From Membranipora membranacea (lineage: Eukaryota; Bryozoa; Gymnolaemata; Cheilostomatida; Membraniporidae), in assembly GCA_914767715.1 (NCBI GenBank), contig OU612074.1, positions 21,314,062-21,378,061 on the forward strand: a stretch of DNA of 64,000 bases. The letters run 5' to 3'. Positions 34,032-44,319 of this stretch are shown piece by piece. The position numbers were made by a program, and so were the translations under genes. Below the pieces are notes generated by a model. It searched no databases. It was not told the DNA's origin and worked only from the letters and a program-made list of their open reading frames with translations. The stretch's first letter is position 1. Each line of letters opens with the position of its first letter.

Positions 34032-35144
34032 TCAGCGCTGACATATTTTGAGAGCAGACTTTAGTGTCTGTCTGTACTTTCTGTTCATTATGCCGTAAAT
34101 TATAACATTCAGCAAACCATAGCCAGCATTAATGTACCCGAATGGCATTCTTGCTTCCCTTGGCAATGTCCTGATGTTCCTTACAATGTATAAAGGAACA
34201 AGACATAATATTGAGACAGAGGTTATGATCAGTATGTAGAGTACAGCTAAAACTAAGCCTCGATCCCTCTGTTGATCTATCGATCCTGCAGCCCTCCTCA
34301 TCGCTATGAGCTCTCTTATCGTGAGAGGCATAGTTATGAGCATAACAATAAGAGCAGGTAATGAGGAAATCCCATAGTCTGTAAAGATTTGCTCAACCAA
34401 AGTTGTCTCATATTTTAGTTTTCTATTTATATTACCTCTGCCTGAAACATTAAAATTTGATGTGATGTTCCTTACAGTTCCTTCTGTTCCTGTACCACTT
34501 CCTCTACTTTGCTGCTCTTTTCCTGCTTTGGAGGTTCCTATTCCGCTCCTCTGCTTAGCATTCGCAGCTTTTGAATTGTTTTGGGAATTGCTTTGCAAAG
34601 TTGTAGCTGGCTGATGGGTGACATTCTTTATCACGCTTCCTGTTTCGTGTATGGTTGTTTCAACAATTTCTGATGCAGATAATCTCTGAAAACCTGAAAC
34701 AATCTCCGTTGAAAAGTTAAGACTTGCATTCTTGATATGTAGAAGGACAAACAGAAGCAGCATGAACTTTCCCATGTTTGACACTACAGAATTGACTCGA
34801 TGCTTGAATGGATGGCACAACGCCATGTAACGTTCGAAGCAGCCACAAGCTGTGGTATAATAACGCATTTGTATACCACTGCGCTTACATATCGACATCA
34901 AAGCCATAATCAGAGCTTTGGTTCCTTCTGAAAAGGCCTCATGTTTTTGCAGTTTAGTCTCACCAACAACGACCAGCATACTCCAGTATATGTCAGATAA
35001 AGCCATAGCCACTAGAATCTTCCCATTAGGTGTTTGTCTAAGTTTTCGCATTTTAAGCAGCAGGCCAACATGAAGAGTATTTGCCAAAACTACAAAGCTG
35101 TGCCAAATAGCTGAGGCAAGAACAGACCCGGAGAGTTGCTGCAT
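34032..35144 (-). CDS. rhodopsin-like (class A) GPCR, intronless, copy A
   Basis: Single-exon 370-aa receptor at the plasma membrane. Seven hydrophobic segments lie at about 9-31, 43-62, 82-107, 124-139, 253-279, 296-320 and 335-352. Class A landmarks: N22 in TM1, D51 in TM2 (MALSDIYW), an ERY motif at 104-106 followed by MALCHPF, CLVP at 314-317 in place of CWxP, and NVIIY at 346-350 in place of NPxxY. Between TM4 and TM5 is a hydrophilic insert of about 110 residues, rich in Ser, Asn and Gly, with several N-glycosylation sequons. There is no cysteine from C110 to C314, so the usual TM3-loop 2 disulfide cannot form. The ligand is unknown. The paralogue at 56,549-57,661 is about 88% identical by hand count, and both open frames are intact, which suggests selection or recent duplication. 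Confidence 0.85.
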   Translation of the reverse strand: MQQLSGSVLASAIWHSFVVLANTLHVGLLLKMRKLRQTPNGKILVAMALSDIYWSMLVVVGETKLQKHEAFSEGTKALIMALMSICKRSGIQMRYYTTACGCFERYMALCHPFKHRVNSVVSNMGKFMLLLFVLLHIKNASLNFSTEIVSGFQRLSASEIVETTIHETGSVIKNVTHQPATTLQSNSQNNSKAANAKQRSGIGTSKAGKEQQSRGSGTGTEGTVRNITSNFNVSGRGNINRKLKYETTLVEQIFTDYGISSLPALIVMLITMPLTIRELIAMRRAAGSIDQQRDRGLVLAVLYILIITSVSILCLVPLYIVRNIRTLPREARMPFGYINAGYGLLNVIIYGIMNRKYRQTLKSALKICQR

Positions 35145-37039
35145 AGCTTCAGAGTGTATTATATGATAAACCTTCTCAGTTTGATATTAGTCAGAAAGTG
35201 AGCTTATAATACAGGTGATTTATCTAATATAATGTCTTTGAAGGTGTGATTACACTATTGATCGGATAGATGATGGATGATTGTCATTATCATTTTCAGG
35301 CAAGGATAACGAGTTTCTCACTGATGTGCAGGTAATGCAGTGATTTTATGGAATTTTAAAGTTTGAAACAAGGCAGAGATTATACTTTATCAGGCGTTGC
35401 AAGAGTTTTAAAACAAAATGAAAAAACAAATATCCTTTTTGATTCTAATCTGTTTTCATTTACTGTGGACAGATTCGATTTTGTAACTACCTGACTTATG
35501 GGAACGCATAGCAAGTATTTTTGTCTCCCTTTTATGATTGATGCTTGATGCTTTATGCTTGATACTCTTAATGTTTTACTGAATTTACTTATACTTTTCT
35601 ACTTTATTATGTTAATGAAATCAATGGACACTCTACTGAGATCAAGCTATAAAACTTATAGTACATGGGCTGTATGATTAATTGACAACCTGTAGTCCAT
35701 AAGGGCCCATGTAAATATTTCTAAAAAGTTGCTAACATATTATATGAACATATAACCCGATTGGGCATTGTCGAGATCAGGGTATTTTCGATAAAAAATA
35801 ACTTCAATTTCCTAGACTAGGTTGATATCGGGGCTATAAAAGCTTCTGGCACTTAGCCTCGATGATAAAAAAGTAGGGATTTCTCAGAGTTGATTGATTT
35901 TGAGGATCCAGGCTATAATTACTGTAAATGTGGACCATCAAAAACCTGATGCAAATCCCTTTACACTAAAACATTTATTGTGAAGGAATATTGTACACTG
36001 GAATATCTGTTTTTTGTTCTTCAATTACCTAATACGACACAGTGTCACAATACTGGGAAACAGCACACTAGCCACAAAACCCGCAATAAAATTTGAATAA
36101 CAAATGGAAATAGAATACAGGTGCTGATTTTTTTTAATAAGCTGTTTAAACAAACTGCATTTCACATATTGACTTCATAGGGAAAATTTAAAGAGAGAAA
36201 AATACATAGAAGGTCAGTAGTATATACAAAAACATGAGTCAATTTTTTTGCTATTTTTTCGCCTCAAGAGGGATAACTACTAATCATTATTCTCTATTGG
36301 ACTCAATAACACACCTGTCTGACAGATGAATTGAGTACTGATCCCAAAGGATCCACACTAAATTACCGAAAAATGCAGTTCAAACCTTAAGCAGAGTCTG
36401 AATTATGTGACATTAGAATACATAAAGATCTGGCTGAAAGGACCAACTTTCCGTGTCTGAGTTAACAAGAGATCTAGATGACAAAGTTTGAATCAACCTT
36501 CTCACACTGTACTAGTTGCTAAATTTAAAAAATGTACAGTCAGCTATCTATGAAAAGCACATAAATGTGTAGAATGAACTGGTTAAAAATTTCCCATGGA
36601 TTGGATTCCTTTTTATTTTCTCATTTTTACTGTATAATGACCCTAAAATAACAACATGATAATAACATAATAGATGAGGTACCTGATCTGGCTTGAATGA
36701 AGATGACATCACACGATATTATCCTCTACGCCTCTTCTATTCACACACATTTAGCGTCAAGCCATCCCAAACATCATAATTTTCCTTGGCTGTGTATGAA
36801 TTATTATGCTGGCATACCATAATTAAGGCCTTGAGACATGCTGAAATGTCACATGAATTATACTATACTGTACAGTTCATTGTAACTTAATTTTGTCTTC
36901 AACCGTACACTTTATTGCATTATGAAATATACGCTAAGTGTGTGAACAAACCACACTCTCAGTTACAAGAAAATTATATTTAAAGTTAAAAATGATCAGC
37001 GGTAGTAATTTTCTCCAACAGACTTAATTAGCATTTATG

Positions 37040-37393
37040 CACTTAATTGTGGGCGACGTAACGACATTGGAAGGTGAAGAAGAGATGATGATTTCATTGA
37101 TTTACTGTCCACGATCCCGGTATTTTGTTGATGACTCAATCAATTTTGATCAAATTTCGAGTTTGAAAAGTACAATAGATGTTGCAGCTTGTGGTTAACA
37201 GTTTGATACTGATTTGAGGCGAAAGATTGTTTTTGAGGAAGATAACATCAGGTTGACAACAAAATGCTGCTGATTGTAAAAATCTGATCAAAATTGACTT
37301 TGTTATGAACAAAAAAACCTGGATTGTGGACAGTAAATCAATGATCATTGCTTCTACACCTTCCAATGTTGTTACGTTGCCCACAATTAAGTG
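37040..37393. mobile_element. MITE-like element with about 70-bp terminal inverted repeats, in copy A
   Basis: The left end CACTTAATTGTGGGCGACG is matched by the reverse complement of the right end (GTTGCCCACAATTAAGTG). The arms share a GTAACGACATTGGAAGGTG-like block and an inner ATTGATTTACTGTCCAC block. The 354-bp element has no coding potential. The related element at 60,769-61,132 is in the equivalent place in copy B. Confidence 0.8.
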
Positions 37394-38780
37394 ACTCACA
37401 TCAGCTTTACACAGTGTCCTGTCTAGGTTTACTATTAAATCTATGTTTCCATCTTACTTTTCAAAAAGTTCTCTGCTCCCAATACAGTTTTTGATCCAAA
37501 ATTATAATACTTGGTCAATTGCATTGTTAGGCAATCAGTCTGACAACAAATCTCCAATATGATTGTTTCTCTGTTTTATCGGACACACCGGGCTCACTGT
37601 TGGTGATGATGCTGCTACAACATATATCACAAAGCAAAAAAGCATTTTCAAAGTTCACTCAAACGGTATGAGGTCAAATGTTACACAAATGTGTATTGCT
37701 GAGTAAATATTTTATGGAATTTAATCCTCCCATGATACAGGATTAAGAAAACACTGACGTTATTACGCTTGAAGATATAAGCTTACGATTACATCTCCCC
37801 TAATGACAAACGTCAATATTTTTTGAGAGAAATTCAGCTGCAGACAGACAACTGGTATTTGTTGCCTATGTTTGATCTGTATAAAATAATTCCCAATCGA
37901 CAACTTAATTCTTTGAGCTTTGCAGTAACCTGACCAGGGCCAGAGGCTGCATTCATGTTACGGTCAAATTTTGGAAATCTGTCAAATAATGCTCTGGGAC
38001 TGCATCAGTTAGTTAGTTGTCCATTTTATCATCAGACAAAATTAAAACAACTGCGCCTCTTTTTGCAGGCAAAATGTATGTACAATAATGTTTTTCAAAC
38101 GATATAGCTTGGATGAAAGTTAGGTTATGTTTGGAGCTAAAAGAATTGTGAAAAATTTCCACGTTTCAATTCGAACTTGATTAAACCGTTCGGGTTTCAG
38201 GCTTAACACATAAAATTAAAAATCCCAAGATTGAATGGATAATAAAAATTACATTAAATGAGTCTATGAAAATCAAAGTGAAATTGAAACCTTAGCTTAG
38301 CGTGTTCATACATCTGGATGAAGATATCAGCCAAATTGTATTTGGTACGATTTGCTCAAAAGGTTAATATTACTGGCAGAAAATGCATGTTATCTCAAAG
38401 TAAATTTTCTAATTCATTTTAGAAATCTTACGTGTTAACAACAACTTGTATTATGGTGTCTATCATCTCATTTACAGTGGTAGAATATGTTACTGTTACA
38501 TCTTGTTTATCAGATTCAAAGGCGATATTAGAGTATCAAAACTGAAGGAGGACCGTTTTGAAGGCGTGTTGCCTGTTGTGAATTTTGTGCATGACAGCCA
38601 TCATTGCCTTTGACAAATGGATGATATTCCCATTCAATGAATGTAATGTATAATTGTAGCACATACCAGTGGACATCATTGGAAAAGCACACCGAATACA
38701 TTGAGAGATATGAGTAACTAAAGTCAGGAAATCAAAGCATTATTGATTCAGAGCCTACAAAGTTCGGACCATATTATAGC

Positions 38781-39249
38781 TGTATGGTCTGTGAAACATA
38801 AACCATACACAGAGAAAAATATGGGGGTGAAATGAACCTGATTTGAGGGTCAAGTCAGTGCAGTGTTAAACTCTGTTGAATGGAGTGTTTTTTTTTGCGC
38901 TCAATGCTGTTTGAATGAGTGTAACATTGGGTTTCTGGCATGCAGTGTGATATCAGAGCGAAAATTGCTCTCAGCTCTGTGAATGCGCAAATTAAGTATA
39001 AACCTCCATCTAAGCACCTCATCAATACTAAAGAATCAGTTTGAGGATATAATTTTTGAATAACATACAATTCATTTATTTAATTGCAGGCAGCTTCATT
39101 AAAATCATGAATTGCATTGTCTATATTTCTTTCCAGTAGATCACAAAAACCCAAAACTGACAGTTTATACTAGCTAAATCAAAAATGATATAAAACAGAG
39201 TGCTGAAAGCAATAAAAGAACAGATGGATCTCAATCTGTAACTTGCAAT
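38781..39249. other. intergenic spacer
   Basis: About 470 bp between the end of repeat copy A and the stop codon of the minus-strand gene fragment. No gene or repeat recognised; it probably includes that fragment's 3' flank (a possible minus-strand AATAAA at about 39073). Confidence 0.5.
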
Positions 39250-40912
39250 TTATCCCTGAACACCATATATCAAACAGATAAAATCCCCACTAAATTGTGA
39301 TTTTACCATACTCACAGGGAGTTCATACAATAAGTCAGAATGTGATACTTTGCAAGTATTGTCTGTAATATAATCCACCTCATGTGCATGATGATGGCTA
39401 TTGAAATCACACTGATATACTTGACATGTAAAATCTACATTTTCCGCGCCAGTGATGAAGCTGACCACCTTGCCAAACAGAGGTTGGCCATAGTCAGGGC
39501 ACATGTCAACTACAACTGTGTCACCAAGGACATACTTAGTTCCATTTATTGTCACACCATTCCCTTTGCCTAGCACCTTGACATGCTGGCTTGCACTACG
39601 ATCTTTGGATTGGGAAAACTGCTGCTGTTGATATTTGGTCCCAATTGTCATAGGAAGATTCCTGAAGTTGTCTATGAAGAAAGAGAATACGCAGTTGTTA
39701 AGAACGGGGGAGAAAATAGACATGGCATAATGTTCTCTGCTGTGATGAAAGATGTGATCTTTTTTCCAACAGATATCTATAGTTGTCTTACCATGGCATT
39801 TGAAACTGATCGAACTGACAACTCACAATAAAATATAGCTAGTCATGGTATATTTTAAACCAACTGGCAGTCCACAAAATGTGGTGTGCCTGTGAATTTC
39901 AAGACAAGAGAGAAGACAACCATTAATCAGTTTGTACATGTTTGTACAAATATGATACCTTTTGAGGAAACAGCATCAAAATATGATAGAGGGTATGGGG
40001 AATCTGAAATAAAGGTTATGTGAAATGAAAGTACAATGAGGCAAATGTGCTGTAAAGAGGTATCAAACTAAACAACAGATTAAACTCACAAAGTTTTCTA
40101 GGAACCCTCCCTCCCCCCTTAACAACCACCTGCAGCCGCAATCAAATTCCCCCACACCATATTTTCTATCCCCCATTCGACTCATAATGAGCAATGGATC
40201 GATTATTTCACCAACCTCATGCTCTTGTTGAGTTTAGTTTATTTATCATAGCAACTAGAATAGCCTTCTTAAATGTCCATACATACATCTAATAGAAGAA
40301 CCTAACTTCGCCAGCTGATGTTTGCTTTCATACCGCATGCACCAGTAATGTACTAAAGGCCCATTTCGTCTTATCTGTTCACCATAGTGGGTCATGAAGT
40401 GCGCTTTAGGAGAAAGACGGACATCTGGATAAACCTACAGCAGATGAACATAAAAATACATATAAAATATAAACATTGGACTAATATACATTATTACTTA
40501 TGACCAGACCTGTCACCTAACATTAGAACTGAAATGTTCGAACATCCCACATACTCTTTTGACCGTCCTTTACTTTTTCACATTATGTTCAGCTGTCACT
40601 TCTTCCCATGCAAGCTGAATTTAATTTTGATGCTATAATAGTTAAACAAGAAAAAAATGATCCGATATATATAGGCCTATCACCTTTCCAAGCCTAGAAA
40701 TATGTACAATGAACAGTCTTACCTGAAAGAAGAGGATGTGGTGTTCTTTAACTAATGCGTCAATGACTAAGGATGCAGAGTAGCTTATCTTCGGAGAGAA
40801 TACCAGGTCCATGATACTACGAAAGAGAATAAAGAGCTGCCATCCCATATGATCCTCAGGCACAAGACTGCCTATCATTTGTGGTAGAAATCTTATAAAA
40901 CACCACGTCTCA
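39250..40912 (-). pseudogene. 5'-truncated fragment of a multicopy, transposon-associated invertebrate gene
   Basis: Three exons join in phase on the minus strand: 40723-40912, 40287-40434 and 39250-39671 (TAA at 39250-39252), giving the last 252 residues of a larger protein. Key motifs: FLPQMIGSLVPED, then LSPKAHFMTHYGEQIRRNGP, WCMRYESKHQLAK, RYNFRNLPMTIGTKYQQQQ, and a C-terminal NGTKYVLGD / PLFGKV / YQCDFNSHHHAHEVD block. From memory, this order (PKxHFxxHY, GPLxxxWCMRxExKH, NFxNxPxTxxxxHQ) marks an uncharacterised family repeated in many invertebrate genomes and annotated piecemeal; it is probably transposase-derived. Upstream exons are missing: about 170 bp before the first exon the sequence runs into dispersed repeat copy C (breakpoint near 41,083), so the 5' part seems lost. 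The remaining exons show no stop codons. Confidence 0.6.
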
Positions 40913-41082
40913 CTGCCTCACTTTATCAGTACATCTCTGTGCAGAAGGCTAATTTTTTAGTCATAAGTAGGATATGGAATAAGCATCTTTAAGACCTGAA
41001 GAACAGAAGCAGCCAACATGATCTGCAGGTAAACTGCCATGATATCAGGGACAGTATGCTCTATAGCACTGAAGTAGTCCAG

Positions 41083-41620
41083 ACATTCACAAGGCTTCAA
41101 ACAAAATGGTACACAATATCTAAAAATATTTAAACATCATCAGAATCGATAAACAATCCAACTGTTACACAACCAATGCTAACAATGTTGTTGTCACATT
41201 TTTTAACACACGCCTGATGGTCCTACCTTTTCTTGGTAAATTTCAAAAAAACATTCCTGATGCAATTTCACTATATTTCAGTTACCCGTTTATGTGTTGG
41301 TCTAAGAATCAAATGAAATATCAGGCATACTATTCCTGGATATCGAGGTGGTATTTGTATATCTGACTAGGCAAGTGCATCTCTATGTGTGGGAGTGGGA
41401 GTGGGAGTGGGAGTGGGAGTGGGAGTGGGAGTGGGAGTGGGAGTGGGAGTGGGAGTGGGAGTGGGAGTGGGAGTGGGAGTGGGAGTGGGAGTGGGAGTAT
41501 GGGATTATCGACAGAGAGTCTTCATTAGGGCATCAAAGTACTAATAACATGTGTTTTTTTTCCTATATGACATCATCTTTGTACATGAGTTGTAGACATT
41601 TGAATGTAAAGTTAGTCCAT
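41083..41620. repeat. dispersed repeat copy C (deleted copy without a GPCR)
   Basis: From ACATTCACAAGGCTTCAAAC at 41084 the sequence matches 33,004 onward closely for about 300 bp, then holds an 18-unit GGGAGT array, then 121 bp identical by eye to 55,814-55,934. The GPCR and its flanks are missing; diverged distal patches follow. Confidence 0.85.
41391..41498. repeat. (GGGAGT)18 hexanucleotide array
   Basis: Exactly 108 bp of uninterrupted GGGAGT units. It appears as an alternating Trp-Glu frame, which is an artefact of the hexamer. Confidence 0.98.
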
Positions 41621-44319
41621 CCAGTTATTTAAAGTCAAAAATGCTCAGTTGAAGTTATCTCCTCCTTACTTTTCAAAAAGCTGTGTGCTTCCTAAAGTTT
41701 TCAATCTAGAATAACTGCATTTGATCAACTGGATTGTTAGTCAGTCAGGTAGCTATTCATTTATTTCTGCAAAAAACTCAAAAACTGACAAAAAATCTCC
41801 AAGTTCATGTTTTTCTGCTTGGGCAGATGTAATAAACAGCAAGGGTGCAGTTTACATATAACAAGTACTCCTGTACTTGGCTATGATGCAAGAAAACAGC
41901 CAAGGTGTTATCACATACAACTAGTACTCCTGTACTCAGTTGTGTGGATTTGTTACCAAAAGATTGTATAATTAGGCAGAGTTCTGTATTTGATAGTTGG
42001 TAGCTTCTAAGAGATTACTTGTGATATGGAGTGAGTTTGTCTTATGATTATTATGCTGAGTTTATAATTAATCTCCTAGCTTAGTGCTATTTAGGATTAG
42101 GTTATTACCAAGTTCCACTTAATGAACCTTGTCTGAAAACCTTGTCCAAAAGACCTTGTCTGATAAACTGTATCTCAATAGACTTGCTCAATAGCCTTGT
42201 CCAATGAGTAATCCTGCCTTTTCCTGTTTATCTATTACTGAGTAATAAGATAAGATTAAGGTTTAGTTTCCTGAGTTCTTTTATTGTAGTGTAGAGTGAG
42301 ATAGAGTTAACATGTCTGAGTAAAATATGGTTAAGCATCGCCTTTTATGCTTAGAGAACAATAGAGGCGCAAATAAAGAGATTAGCCAATGAAGAGAGGC
42401 TTTAGATAATTCTTTACAAATATGAATATTAATGCAGGGAAACTACTTGTATAACTATTTGTATAATCTATTTACATAAGAATGTCTGTACATTTTATGA
42501 TTAACAATATGATTTTATGATTAACAATTATTGATGGCTTTTGCCTGTTCATATCACAGAACTAAACTTCGACATGGTAAGTCACAGAGATCTGGTTTTT
42601 TTTGGAGCATCAGTTCATTACATTATCTAAATGAGTTTTTGAGGGCATGTTTGAAATAATTTTTTAACACATTTTAAATTGCGATTTACTTTTTCATTAC
42701 AGTGTTTATTTCATCCATCAGTGCTGTGGCATTGTTGCGCAATGCAGTGCAAAGAGCCTATATATTTGTAGTTTCTATGCTATTGTGTTCAGTTTCAAAC
42801 AAACTTCAATTGCCTTTTATCAAAGGAGTTGAGCAATTTACAAATTTTACAAATGAGCTTTAACAAAAGAGTATTTCTGTTGGTTACTAAGTTTTCAGTG
42901 TAGACTGTTGGGACGGATTGGAATCCACCCATCAAATTCTATCAGAACGACTATATAACTCAAAATTATTAATCTTTGCTATTCTACATAAATATCCAGA
43001 AATTTCCAGAATCTTAATATGACTCGATACTCTTTTTTGTCTTGTAGTATTGTACTTTTATCCATTCAGATTTGCACTTTTAACCCCGTGGAATTTTTGA
43101 TTGATATATGCAGCGCTAGATATTTTGTAGTTCCTGCTCAGACCAAGTCTATTTTCCATCCAGTATTCCAAGCCCAAAACCCAAGCTCTGATAAAAAAAT
43201 GGCCCATATTGAGTGTGCCCCATTTTCTTATACCAAATATATTGCATCTAAAATGTTATATAACATGTTGAATCAGTAGGCTCTACCGGCTGACTACTAA
43301 TTTATTTACATTTTTGCAATTGACCATGACACCTTGTCGAAATTCAGTTATCGACATTCTCTTTACTCAACCAAACCATGCTTTAAAAAAGACGTACTAT
43401 GTTGCAATGACTTTACTCTTGGCTAGCCGGGCTAACCTTCTTCCGGGAGTTATTGCACAACCAAGTAGAGAGTGCTCGGAGGAAGATGTTTTATGCGATA
43501 CCATCCTCACTTCATATGATTCAAAATTCCAAAACATGGCATCAATGAACTCCCTCCCTCATTGATGGCATGGATTTGGCTTTTTCATCAATTCAGATTT
43601 CCTAAGAATTAGATTTTGCATATTTTTGCCAAGACAAGTCTGAGGCGGGATGCTGCAAAGATGTTGCCAGCTCCGATGGATACTGTTCGAGAGAAGCATT
43701 TTCAAAATACACCTGTGATGTTTGAGGTTAAATTTAACACGAATGTGTATTGCTGAGTTGATCTTCTATGGTATTTAATCATCCAGATATTTTGATTATT
43801 GAAAAACACTGATGTAACTATGCTGGATGGGTATAGGATTAAGATATCCTTGTGTCTGGAGGGCTCACCACTAATAACACATAATATTCTTTGTGAAATA
43901 TTCTGCTGCATAGTCAGTGCGCTAGTATCTGTATGGTCGACCTTGGTATATTTGTCATCAGTTTTACATACAATCGCTGAGGCTAGGTAAAGCCTGAACA
44001 ATCCTCAAACCATTTTGGCTATAATCCCAGATGCCTTTTGCTCTTGGCCCAACAGAGTTAAGAGATTATAAAAAATCTATTGTGTATTACTTGTTCCTAA
44101 TTCCCTAGGCTGGTACAATAATCCATTTATTGTGGCACCTTGAGAATTTCTGAGCTCCAAGCCCGGCGTAAGAATTTGAAAATCCCTTAGCTTGCGAGTG
44201 AGTTTTTCGCACTGAAATAGAGTACATAGGGTAAACTCTTCATTTGAGAAGTTGAGCCTGACGTGTCAGTACCGTACTACCTACAATTTGTTGGTGAAAG
44301 TAAATCTTATATATAATCA

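Larger units (their letters stand above)
33003..38780. repeat. dispersed repeat copy A (about 5.8 kb) carrying a GPCR gene
   Basis: From about 33317 to 38780 this region aligns by eye with 55,701-62,535 (copy B) in the same order and orientation: a post-array block, a GPCR gene on the minus strand, an inverted-repeat element and a distal block ending GATTCAGAGC. Its first 300 bp (33003-33310) match 41,083-41,390 (copy C) instead. Only two GGGAGT units are present here, against 18 in B and C. The non-coding parts have diverged clearly, so the duplication is not very recent. Confidence 0.85.
40913..44319. other. repeat-derived region around copy C, no gene
   Basis: This 3.4-kb stretch holds copy C of the dispersed repeat (41083-41620) and further diverged patches of the same unit: about 41,655-41,800 resembles about 37,450-37,560, and about 43,650-43,870 resembles about 37,630-37,790. 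Open frames at 43019-43279 and 43314-43565 are not recognisable and lack splice or start support. Confidence 0.55.

Noticed and set aside
40930-41083. Possible further upstream exon of the 39-41 kb fragment (minus-strand frame containing DIMAVYLQIM)
   Set aside because: Resemblance to a DxMHDxxEG-type motif is too weak, no acceptor can be placed before the repeat border, and the phase could not be tested.
41348-41632. Open frame coding alternating Trp-Glu
   Set aside because: An artefact of the GGGAGT hexamer array.
43019-43565. Two plus-strand open frames of 83-86 codons
   Set aside because: No recognisable motif or splice context; they lie among diverged patches of the dispersed repeat.
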